Positions 54,784-62,802 of a DNA stretch of 64,000 bases are shown here, in pieces. A program made the translations under genes and the position numbers. The notes under the pieces are model-generated. The model searched no databases, was not told the origin of the DNA, and saw only the letters and a program-made list of their open reading frames with translations. The first letter of the stretch is position 1; the number at the start of each line of letters is the position of its first letter. This DNA comes from Thalassotalea sp. PP2-459 (GTDB lineage: Bacteria > Pseudomonadota > Gammaproteobacteria > Enterobacterales > Alteromonadaceae): contig NZ_MKQD01000019.1 in assembly GCF_001913705.1 (NCBI RefSeq), positions 124,001 to 188,000 on the forward strand. Direction: 5' to 3'.

Positions 54784-55220
54784 TGTTTTCTTTAAAGCAC
54801 GCAGAATGGTTAGTTTTACTTAGTCTCAGTGTTGTGTCATGTTCTACACAACAGTCGCTACAGCAGAATAATTTGTATAAAGCATTGGGTGAACGAGAAG
54901 GGCTAACGACACTTGTTGACCAGTTCATTGTTGAAATTGTGAAAGACAAAGAAATATTCCCCTATTTTGCGAAATCGAGTGTTAGCCACTTCCGAGAGGG
55001 CTTTATTAATCATATGTGTGCAATAAGCCAAGGCCCTTGCGAATATAAAGGTGATTCTATGATAGATATCCATACGGGCATGCACATCACAGAAGGTGAC
55101 TTTAATCGAGTTGTTGAATTACTCATACGTGCTATGGAGCATACGGGAATTTCTTATCCTGTTCAAAATCGTTTACTGGCACGTTTAGCTCCTATGCGTG
55201 AAGAAGTGATTAAACGCTAA
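54783..55220 (+). CDS. Lipoprotein group I truncated haemoglobin
   Basis: A 145-residue truncated globin whose start overlaps the stop of the DUF3034 gene (TAATG). The N-terminus ends in a lipobox VVSC (Cys20), so it is exported and lipid-anchored, which is unusual because most truncated haemoglobins are cytoplasmic. The globin pattern is clear: LYKALGEREGLTTLVDQFIVEIVKD, FPYFAKSSVSHFREGFINHMC, and the proximal-His region DIHTGMHITEGDFNRVVELL. O2 or NO binding in the periplasm is expected. It is the last gene of the cupredoxin/GGDEF-EAL/DUF3034 operon. Confidence 0.87.
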   Translation: MFSLKHAEWLVLLSLSVVSCSTQQSLQQNNLYKALGEREGLTTLVDQFIVEIVKDKEIFPYFAKSSVSHFREGFINHMCAISQGPCEYKGDSMIDIHTGMHITEGDFNRVVELLIRAMEHTGISYPVQNRLLARLAPMREEVIKR

Positions 55221-55471
55221 ACTCCGCTATTAATGCTGAAGTTTAACTGTGAAAAACTGGCAAATTTCAGCATCAGTTCTAAAGTTAATTAATAATCGTT
55301 TTTACTCTGTTTAATTTATTCCATCTGTAGCATCAGCAAAGACATGTAAAATGAATAGAGTTTCAACGTTTGTAATCAAAGTGCATTAGTGTGTAACTTG
55401 ATCATTACAATAATAAAAAACCGTTGAGTTTTGCTGGTGACTTCCCCTTAACGCATAGTAGGTGAACGGAC

Positions 55472-56161
55472 ATGACACTGGAAAAATCAATCGCAGTTAT
55501 TATTATGATGTTGTTTGTTTCGGCTTCAAGCCAAGCAGCTTATATCACCATAAATGAAGAAGAACTAGATAGGATATATTCACAGGATTCGTTCGGTGAT
55601 TTGCCCATTGATATTCGTATCGGCCAGCCCTCTGAAATTTTAGCCCCTAATTTATTAGATATCACCTCAAGAGAAGAAGTGCGCCAATTATTTAATATGC
55701 ATTCAGGTGGTTTTAATATCGTTAATTTTTATTTTATCGATACCATTAGTGCCTGTGGCAGCTCTACTGGCACTAATATTGTGGGATGTGGTGAATATTT
55801 TGGTAATGATTTTGTTGTGGAATCAAGGTTTGCTGATAGTGGATATGGTAGCGAGTTATTAGCCCATGAGCTTGGACACAACTTAGGCTTACCTCATTTA
55901 AATGGCGGATTCCTCATGAATCCTAGTCTCAATAATAGAACGCTACTCACTGAGGCTGAAGTGGCACAAATTCGTCGAAGCCCGCTAGTGCAAAACATTG
56001 ATAATACCTATTGGATTGATATTAACCCAGTATTGATAGTACGTGAGCTAACTAAAGTTTCAGAGCCGGCTACATTGGTGCTGTTTTTGTTGCTTGTTAT
56101 TGCATTATTGTATCAACACAACGTGAAGGTAACCTATCAACCTTTGAGTCGTCGGTATTAA
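55472..56161 (+). CDS. Zinc metalloprotease (metzincin-like) with PEP-CTERM-like C-terminus
   Basis: A 229-residue exported protein. The signal peptide ends near SSQAA. The catalytic motif HELGHNLGLPH (His132, His136, His142) is the extended HExxHxxGxxH zinc site of metzincins, followed by LMNP as a possible Met-turn. Two Cys (GCGEYFG and ISACGSS) may pair. The C-terminus has a Pro-Ala-containing SEPA motif near residue 199 and a hydrophobic helix, then a short basic tail (SRRY). This fits a divergent PEP-CTERM sorting signal, cut by an exosortase. The Asp/Glu-Pro match is imperfect, so a plain membrane anchor is the alternative. The next gene starts 5 bp later. Confidence 0.75.
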   Translation: MTLEKSIAVIIMMLFVSASSQAAYITINEEELDRIYSQDSFGDLPIDIRIGQPSEILAPNLLDITSREEVRQLFNMHSGGFNIVNFYFIDTISACGSSTGTNIVGCGEYFGNDFVVESRFADSGYGSELLAHELGHNLGLPHLNGGFLMNPSLNNRTLLTEAEVAQIRRSPLVQNIDNTYWIDINPVLIVRELTKVSEPATLVLFLLLVIALLYQHNVKVTYQPLSRRY

Positions 56162-56166
56162 AAACG

Positions 56167-56664
56167 GTGCTGTTATTGAAACGAGGGCAGTTACTTGTCG
56201 TATTGCTATCAGGTCTGATGTCGTTAATGTTACAAGCGAAAGAAGGCTTAAGTTCACAATGCCATTCATTTACATTAGTTGATTGGCAGCTTACCTGTCC
56301 TAAAGAGGTTTTTTGTTTTAAACATCCTAAGACGTTTCAAACGCAAGACGTGATTGCTATTGATAGTCTTTCTGGCACATTAGAAGAAAAACAATGGGTA
56401 CTGCAATATGACGTAGGACAATACATTAATGATTATTCGCATGTAAAGGTTATTAACCGGAGGCGATATTCAGTTGCAGCCGGTGAGGGAGAGTTGATAA
56501 TTATGGTTGATAAAGTCGCTTTTATTATTGATAATATTCTACCTTCAGCGCCATTGCTGTTGGAAATGAGCCATAAACCATTACTATCAGGGAAAGTTAA
56601 AGGTAAAGGGGCATTAGATATACCTTTAGCTAAATGTATATTTTCAACAATAACCCAGTCATGA
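56167..56664 (+). CDS. Small exported protein paired with the metalloprotease
   Basis: A 165-residue protein starting at a GTG 5 bp after the protease stop codon. A signal peptide (LLLKRGQLLVVLLSGLMSLMLQA) is present. The mature part has four Cys (SQCHSF, LTCPKEVFCF, AKCIF), probably in two disulfides, and a beta-rich core with VLQYDVGQYINDYSHVKVINRRRYSV. I recognise no family. The close spacing to the protease suggests a partner: substrate, inhibitor or chaperone. That relation is inferred from position only. Confidence 0.6.
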   Translation: MLLLKRGQLLVVLLSGLMSLMLQAKEGLSSQCHSFTLVDWQLTCPKEVFCFKHPKTFQTQDVIAIDSLSGTLEEKQWVLQYDVGQYINDYSHVKVINRRRYSVAAGEGELIIMVDKVAFIIDNILPSAPLLLEMSHKPLLSGKVKGKGALDIPLAKCIFSTITQS

Positions 56665-56681
56665 GAGGGCTCTTAAAAATG

Positions 56682-57122
56682 TTAATTAGCATGTTGTACC
56701 GGAGGTTCATTTATCTGTAGGTACTGATTGAGCATTGACCCCAATTCTGAATAGTCATGGTTTAGTGTAGATTTTAAAAAATACCCAGCAATATGGTGTT
56801 GATAAGCACTTGTTTTATCTTGTTCTCTATTCGATGTAGTGAGTACATAAACGATGTTATGTGAAAGTTTTGGATCTTCGCGCAATGCTTTAAGCATTGC
56901 TAACCCGTTCATTTTGGGCATATTTAAATCAAGTAAGATCACAAAAGGGCGTCCGCTTAATTCACTACGCATTAATTCAAACCCTTGTAAGCCGTCTTTA
57001 GCACGGTAAATGGGGTTGTTTGTATTTAACTTTGTTAACGCGCGTTTTACACTCACTGCATCAAGGTCGTCATCTTCAACAAGTAATATAGCCGTTTTAT
57101 TGTTTTGGTTATGTTTAGTCAT
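56682..57122 (-). CDS. Single-domain response regulator (Rcp1/CheY-like)
   Basis: A 146-residue stand-alone receiver of the type paired with phytochrome-like kinases. The start is ATG at 57122, overlapping the kinase stop codon by 8 bp (ATGACTAA), with GAGG upstream. The phospho-acceptor Asp65 lies in ILLDLNMPKMNG, the acidic pockets are EDDD near the N-terminus, and TTSNRE and LKST hold the Thr/Lys positions. There is no output domain, so it transfers the signal by phosphorelay or protein contact. It is the final gene of the minus-strand signalling operon. Confidence 0.93.
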   Translation of the reverse strand: MTKHNQNNKTAILLVEDDDLDAVSVKRALTKLNTNNPIYRAKDGLQGFELMRSELSGRPFVILLDLNMPKMNGLAMLKALREDPKLSHNIVYVLTTSNREQDKTSAYQHHIAGYFLKSTLNHDYSELGSMLNQYLQINEPPVQHAN

Positions 57123-59712
57123 CAATTAACCTCTTTAATGTTGCTTCATCTGGCCAAGTAAAAACAAAGCACGTACCAGCATCTCCATTAGAGTCTATGG
57201 TAATGTTACAATCATAAGTATCAAGGATCTTTTTAACAATTGCTAAACCCATACCGCTGCCTTCTAACTCATCACGTGGCTTCAAGGTTTTAAAAATACC
57301 AAAAATTTGTTGGTGATATTGTGGTTCAATGCCAGGGCCATCATCACACACTGAAAATTGATATCCCTGCTCAATCAGTTTAATTGAGACAGTGATATGA
57401 CCCGTTTCTTTATCGTGATGTCTAATTGCATTGTTAATTAAATTTCTTAATACTTGTTCAAGTGGCACAGCAATGGTATTGAAAGATACAATATCGCTGT
57501 TTATTTCTAGATGAATACTTGCCGGTGGGTTTAAAAGTTGAAAGGTATCAACTATTAATAAGTCCACATTGATCGTGGTAAGTTTTTCTACTTTTTCGGT
57601 TAATGTTGCGTATGAAAGCAAGTCATCAAGTAGCTTTTCTAGTCGAGAAGTTCTGCTTTGCATGAGCCGTAAGTATTCAGTTATCTGTGAATTTTTATTT
57701 TCATGTAGCTCTTCGTCAATCCAGTTGGATAATTGCATGATCCCTCTTAAGGGTGCTTTAAGGTCGTGAGAAGCAATATAGGCAAATTCAGATAACTCCT
57801 TATTACTACGTTCAAGTTCTTTTGTGTATTTAGCGAGTGCTAATTCAGTAGCCTTCTGTTGACTAATATCTCGAATAATCGCTGAAAAAAATTGCTCATC
57901 GTCTATAGTCATGTGCGCGATAGATAGATGGATAGGGAACGATTCTTGATTTTTCTTCTTCGCAATCACTTCGCGACCAACGCCAATAATTTTTGGTGTA
58001 GTGCCGCGTAAATTGTTAGCTATGTAGTCATCATGTTGGGAATGTTCTGGCTCTGGCATTAACAATCTTATATTTTTGCCAATTATTTCATCTTCGTTAT
58101 AACCAAAAAGTGCCGTTGTGGCTTGATTGATACTTAAAATTCTTCCTTGATGATCGGCAAGCACAACACTATCTACCATACTTTGAAGTGTAGTTCTTAA
58201 TCTATTTTCTTCGTAGCTCAATAATGCTTTCGTGTTTTCGTGTTGTGTTATTTCGTGTAATAACTTTTGTGAATGTAATGCGGCATCCCGCCATAGCTTC
58301 ATAAAGAGTAAACTAATAAAAATAGCGAGCATTCCTGATATTAATATTACGTTAGGCAAACGTGAACGTAACGATATTGCATAGTTTTCGCTGAAGTTGA
58401 GTGTAACTTGCCAGTTAATACCATAAAATGATAAAGCCTGTGTGGAAGTGTATTGTTTATCGCTTTCTTTTTCTTGGTGATACTGTGCTATTTTTTGGTT
58501 ATTTTCGGCGATAGATAACGTAAAATTATTAAGGTGGAAGTTATTCGCTAATACCTCGAGTAGTTCGTCGTAGGTAATGACAGCGACGAAATAACCATTT
58601 TTAGCTTGTTCGTTTTTTAAAGGCACTGTGATTAAAAAGCCAGGAGGTCCCTGAACTAAGTTAATTGAAGGTGAAATAGAAGCGCGCATCATTTTTTGAG
58701 AGCGCAGTAAAGTTGTATGTCTTTTACTCTCAGATGAAAGATCAAAATTAATCGCTTTTTCGTTTCCTGCTATTGGTACGACCCATTTGACCAACATATT
58801 GCTGTTAACCCACTCAATTGCTTTTATGTCTGGGAAGTCATTCACATAATGTAGGCTATCGTTCTCCCACTGTTTTTTAGTTAATGAATCATACACGTAC
58901 CAGCGATGAGCTAACCTGTTTAAGGCATCAACACGAGTATCGATTAAGGCTTTTAACGCTTGTGTTACGTTTTTTGTGTGGGCGTTTAATTTCTCTTGGA
59001 GTTGCTGGTGTTGCCAACTTTCAACTGCCTGCGACAAAGCAAAAGTAAAGACAATTAAGGCAACTGTTAAGGTGCTTTCTTTCCAGTATTGTCCAAAGAG
59101 TACTGAAGAATCAGATGATAATGTTGACATCAATGTCAAAGCAATGCCAATTACAATAAAACCAATAGCGGTATGAACTGCCATGGCTGACAGATTGCCT
59201 AACCCGTAAGCAGTTTCAATACTGAAAATATAACCAATAAAGGCAACGGCTCCCATTCCACTTACGGCAGGACCAATAATTTTATGTATATGTAAGCGTG
59301 GATGAATGTTATGAGCGATAATTGTTGTGCCTGTTAGCATAAAACAAAGCGCTGTACTAATCGCCATACGACCAGGATGAGTTGTATTAGTGGTAATATA
59401 ATGTTCAATAAATAATTGATCGATGTATAAATCAACTTGAGCAATATATTCGATAAAAGTTGTCGTGCTTATTAACACCACCAAAGATGCATAGCTTGTT
59501 GAAAGTTTTTTTTGTTGCAATGAATGAGCAAAAACGCCTATTCCGCAGAGTAAAAAGCATAGAGCAGTGTTAAACTGCATTGCCACAAAAGAGTGATGTA
59601 TTTGAACTAATAAAGGTGTACGAGAAAACCAACCATAAATTACGATTATGGCTAGCATGGAAACGCAAGCACCGAGGTAACGACTTAATACAATATGATT
59701 GATATTAAACAT
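57115..59712 (-). CDS. Membrane CHASE-PAS sensor histidine kinase
   Basis: A sensor kinase of 865 residues from the ATG at 59712, which has AAAGGA upstream. The N-terminal region holds a multi-helix membrane domain (several segments between residues 5 and 235), then a periplasmic CHASE-type domain (about 250-445; LINLVQGPPGFLITVPL) and a further helix. A PAS domain follows near 505-620 with LADHQGRILSINQATTALFGYNEDEIIGKN, then HisKA with IASHDLKAPLRG (His near 648) and HATPase with GSGMGLAIVKK. It lacks a fused receiver; the neighbouring Rcp1-like protein is the obvious partner. The gene order suggests that it works with the CheB-CheR fusion upstream. The ligand is unknown. Confidence 0.9.
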   Translation of the reverse strand: MFNINHIVLSRYLGACVSMLAIIVIYGWFSRTPLLVQIHHSFVAMQFNTALCFLLCGIGVFAHSLQQKKLSTSYASLVVLISTTTFIEYIAQVDLYIDQLFIEHYITTNTTHPGRMAISTALCFMLTGTTIIAHNIHPRLHIHKIIGPAVSGMGAVAFIGYIFSIETAYGLGNLSAMAVHTAIGFIVIGIALTLMSTLSSDSSVLFGQYWKESTLTVALIVFTFALSQAVESWQHQQLQEKLNAHTKNVTQALKALIDTRVDALNRLAHRWYVYDSLTKKQWENDSLHYVNDFPDIKAIEWVNSNMLVKWVVPIAGNEKAINFDLSSESKRHTTLLRSQKMMRASISPSINLVQGPPGFLITVPLKNEQAKNGYFVAVITYDELLEVLANNFHLNNFTLSIAENNQKIAQYHQEKESDKQYTSTQALSFYGINWQVTLNFSENYAISLRSRLPNVILISGMLAIFISLLFMKLWRDAALHSQKLLHEITQHENTKALLSYEENRLRTTLQSMVDSVVLADHQGRILSINQATTALFGYNEDEIIGKNIRLLMPEPEHSQHDDYIANNLRGTTPKIIGVGREVIAKKKNQESFPIHLSIAHMTIDDEQFFSAIIRDISQQKATELALAKYTKELERSNKELSEFAYIASHDLKAPLRGIMQLSNWIDEELHENKNSQITEYLRLMQSRTSRLEKLLDDLLSYATLTEKVEKLTTINVDLLIVDTFQLLNPPASIHLEINSDIVSFNTIAVPLEQVLRNLINNAIRHHDKETGHITVSIKLIEQGYQFSVCDDGPGIEPQYHQQIFGIFKTLKPRDELEGSGMGLAIVKKILDTYDCNITIDSNGDAGTCFVFTWPDEATLKRLIDD

Positions 59713-59760
59713 TTTTATCCTTTCATGGTGCCAAGGCACAGGTTTTTTTACATCATTTTA

Positions 59761-62700
59761 CTAGCTACAGGACTGCAAAAATTGGTTGGTTTTTTTATGA
59801 ATCAAGGTGTAACTAATACTCCTTTGAATCAGTGCCGGTGTGATCTCGTCTTTCGCCAAAACATCATAAACCCCCAAAGCAAAAGCTTTTTCTCTTAGCG
59901 CTTGTGTCAGCATGCCTGACAACAGAATAAAAGCACTATTTGAGTTGAGTTGTTGTACCTTTTCAATCAGAACTAAACCATCATCGCCAGCTAAAAGATA
60001 ATCTATAATGCAAACATCAAATTCTTTTTCGGTGAGCATTGTTAATGCATCAGCAGCATTATTAGCGGTTGATATATTAAAGGTATAATGATCTTCTCGT
60101 TCAATGTCTATATTTCTTCGTATAGCATGTAAGTCAACTTCATCGTCATCAACAATTAATAGGTTTATTACGTCTTTATTTTCTAAGAATAGTGATGCGC
60201 CTTGAGTTTGCTTTAGTCGCTGCCATGAGTCATGAAGTTGGCTTTTTAAGGTAACAATTTCAGTGATGTCAGTAATATTGATTACGCAACCTAATGCTAC
60301 GCCATATTGGTCTCGGTATGGCGATATTTTAATTAATCGTTGGCCTTGATTATCAAGTCGATTAACTTGCACACTAATGTCATTATTTGTCTTTAATACT
60401 TCCGCTATATCATGAAGTAAATCATCGTAGTCAAGCGCATGAGAAATATGATGGAAAGGACGCCCTATATCACTATCCAATAAATTTACATCATTAACAA
60501 TTGAAGGAGAAAATTTACGGATCAGTAGTGCTTCATCAAGAAAAATAAAGCCAATATCGGCTGATCTGATTACATTATCAGTATCAAGTTTGCTTTGAAG
60601 GGTGAGCTCCATTTTTTCTTGGTATTCACTATTTACAGTATATAACTCCTCATTAACAGACTGTAACTCTTCATTTGTGCTTTGCAATTCTTCATTAGCG
60701 GCCATTAACTCTTCATTAGAACTTTGCAGTTCTTCATTGGTTGTTTGCAATTCTTCAACGGTAACCTGTAGATGTTCCTGTTTGGTTCTCAACGCGTCTT
60801 CTAAATCAGAAATTATCTGCTTGTTATGATCCTGATTATTATTGTCATCAATGATCATGTTTTCATGATTAAGTTTAGGAGCTATTTTTTCTTGTTCAAA
60901 AAGTACGACAAAATAATGACTGGTTAATCTAGGAGAATCTAAATAAAGAACCCTTAGGTTGACACATTGTCTGTCACTATTATCGTCTTGATAATGTATC
61001 TTTTCGTAATGCACGTTTGAATTGAGTGACTGCGCTCGATATAACGCTGTAGAAACAGCGACGCTTAAACTTTCAATAATATAGTCTGAAAGTAGCGAGC
61101 TAAATTGCCCTGCACTTATTTTTCTAGTGTATGGACTTACATCACCAAAAACGTGAACCACGCTTTGCTCTTCAGATAAAATAATAGCTGGCGGTGAATA
61201 TTCTTCTATGATTTTTTCTAATACGGGTGAATAATTTGGGCTTTTGGATGATTGCTGGTAGCTTGACAACAGCTGACTAATTGAAGGACTTTTATTGGTC
61301 TTCGCATTTTGTTGATCTAGTGGTGGTACTGACTCAATCATCATTTTTGAGTTGTCTATTTTTCGGTAAATACGCTGACGTTCATTCTCAACATGAAAAT
61401 GCTGTTTCATTTCACCTAATGATTCTGAAGAGCCTAAGAATAAATATCCATCTTTGTTTAGTGAGAAGTGCAACAGAGTAAGGATACGTTTTTGTGCTTT
61501 GGGCTGAAAATATATCAATGCATTTCGGCACACGGCTAACTGACAATTAGAGAAAGGAGGATCAGTAAGTAGATTATGTGTAGCAAAAATGACCATTTTA
61601 CGAATATTAGGTTTGATAACATAGTAGTCATCTTGTATATCAAAGTATTTTTCTAACCGTTCGGAGCTAACGTCATCTTCGATATTTCGCGCAAATCGGC
61701 CTAAACCAGCTTCAGCAATGGCATCTGCATCAACATCAGTGGCAAAGACGCGCACCGTCCGGTCAATGTTTTGTTTTGAGAGATATTCATCGATTAAAAT
61801 AGCGAGACTGTATGCTTCTTCACCGGTTGAGCAGCAGGCACTCCAAATACGCAGAATATCGTCAGGGGATGATTGTTCAATTATGTTTGGGATAACACTG
61901 TTTAGAAAGTCATACGCGTCTTCATCTCTGAAAAATCGGGTAACGCCTATTAGCATATCTTTTGCGAGTGTTTGTAATTCTTTAGGGTTTTTTAATAAGT
62001 AAGTGTAGTAATCAGTTACACTCTCGACCATATTAATTCCCATTCGCCTTTCTATACGTCTAACGATGGTTTTACCTTTATAGTGGCTGAAGTCAATATC
62101 ACTTTTGGCTTTTAACAAGCTGTATATATCAGATAACGCATGTTCAATACTTTTGTCGGGTTCAACGACAGGCTTTTCGCCAGAAATCACGGTATGGTTA
62201 GTATATTGAGTAATTTTAGTCATCATATTGTCTGCAGTGTCAACTATGTCAGCAAAGCCTGTTTTTACGGCATTAAAAGGCATGCCATCAAAAGTAGCAT
62301 CGGAGGGCTCTTGAACTATGACTAATCCACCTACTTCTTTGATAGATTTTATGCCTCTTGAGCCGTCGCTGCCTGTACCTGAAAGTATAATAGCAATTGC
62401 TTGATTCTGTTGGTCTTCTGCTAGAGAATGAAAAAAAGCATCGATTGGAAAGTTACCTCCTGGCTTTTCCATTTGTTCTACGAGTAATGTATTTCCTTCC
62501 GCGAGTATGACATTTTTACGGGGGGGCGCTAAATAGATATGATTGGCTTCGATGAGCGTTCCGTCTTTAAGGTTTTCGATGGGCAAATCAGTATGCTTTG
62601 CGAGTAACTCAGGCATCATACTTTTAAAGTTAGGAGATAAATGCTGGATAATAATATAAGCGTGGTTAGTGTCATTAGGAATGGTATTGACAAAAGATCT

Positions 62701-62781
62701 TAATGCTTCTAGCCCGCCAGCAGAAGCACCAATGCCAATACAGTAATTCGGGGTGATACATGGTGTGTTGTGAACGTCCAT
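59761..62781 (-). CDS. CheB-CheR fusion with coiled coil, PAS and receiver domains
   Basis: A 1006-residue cytoplasmic signalling protein. CheB methylesterase (about 14-190): GIGASAGGLEAL (catalytic Ser), IIQHLSPNF (His) and GTGSDGSRG (Asp). CheR methyltransferase (about 215-480): YKGKTIVRRIERRMG, MLIGVTRFFRDEDA and the S-adenosylmethionine site IWSACCSTGEEAYSLA. A coiled coil of NEELQS repeats (about 680-720), a PAS domain (about 730-855) and a C-terminal receiver (about 880-1000) with phospho-acceptor Asp in CIIDYLLAGDDG follow. Such CheB/CheR-PAS fusions often act with histidine kinases in place of chemoreceptors. The end is 48 bp from the kinase start, and the c-di-GMP protein ends 22 bp before this start, so all are in one operon. 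Confidence 0.93.
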   Translation of the reverse strand: MDVHNTPCITPNYCIGIGASAGGLEALRSFVNTIPNDTNHAYIIIQHLSPNFKSMMPELLAKHTDLPIENLKDGTLIEANHIYLAPPRKNVILAEGNTLLVEQMEKPGGNFPIDAFFHSLAEDQQNQAIAIILSGTGSDGSRGIKSIKEVGGLVIVQEPSDATFDGMPFNAVKTGFADIVDTADNMMTKITQYTNHTVISGEKPVVEPDKSIEHALSDIYSLLKAKSDIDFSHYKGKTIVRRIERRMGINMVESVTDYYTYLLKNPKELQTLAKDMLIGVTRFFRDEDAYDFLNSVIPNIIEQSSPDDILRIWSACCSTGEEAYSLAILIDEYLSKQNIDRTVRVFATDVDADAIAEAGLGRFARNIEDDVSSERLEKYFDIQDDYYVIKPNIRKMVIFATHNLLTDPPFSNCQLAVCRNALIYFQPKAQKRILTLLHFSLNKDGYLFLGSSESLGEMKQHFHVENERQRIYRKIDNSKMMIESVPPLDQQNAKTNKSPSISQLLSSYQQSSKSPNYSPVLEKIIEEYSPPAIILSEEQSVVHVFGDVSPYTRKISAGQFSSLLSDYIIESLSVAVSTALYRAQSLNSNVHYEKIHYQDDNSDRQCVNLRVLYLDSPRLTSHYFVVLFEQEKIAPKLNHENMIIDDNNNQDHNKQIISDLEDALRTKQEHLQVTVEELQTTNEELQSSNEELMAANEELQSTNEELQSVNEELYTVNSEYQEKMELTLQSKLDTDNVIRSADIGFIFLDEALLIRKFSPSIVNDVNLLDSDIGRPFHHISHALDYDDLLHDIAEVLKTNNDISVQVNRLDNQGQRLIKISPYRDQYGVALGCVINITDITEIVTLKSQLHDSWQRLKQTQGASLFLENKDVINLLIVDDDEVDLHAIRRNIDIEREDHYTFNISTANNAADALTMLTEKEFDVCIIDYLLAGDDGLVLIEKVQQLNSNSAFILLSGMLTQALREKAFALGVYDVLAKDEITPALIQRSISYTLIHKKTNQFLQSCS
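60642..60763 (-). repeat. 21-bp repeats encoding a heptad coiled coil
   Basis: Six degenerate 21-bp units inside the CheB-CheR gene encode the heptads LQTTNEE, LQSSNEE, LMAANEE, LQSTNEE, LQSVNEE and LYTVNSE. The repeat is coding and forms the linker between CheR and PAS. It is common to this fusion family. Confidence 0.8.
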
Positions 62782-62802
62782 TTAGTGATCCTATTTATCT
62801 TT

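Noticed and set aside
55233-55273. ATGCTGAA/TTCAGCAT inverted repeat after the truncated-haemoglobin gene
   Set aside because: 8-bp arms with a 25-nt loop and no T run; too weak to call a terminator.
60642-60763. 21-bp repeat considered as a non-coding repeat or CRISPR-like array
   Set aside because: It lies in frame in the CheB-CheR gene and encodes a heptad coiled coil.
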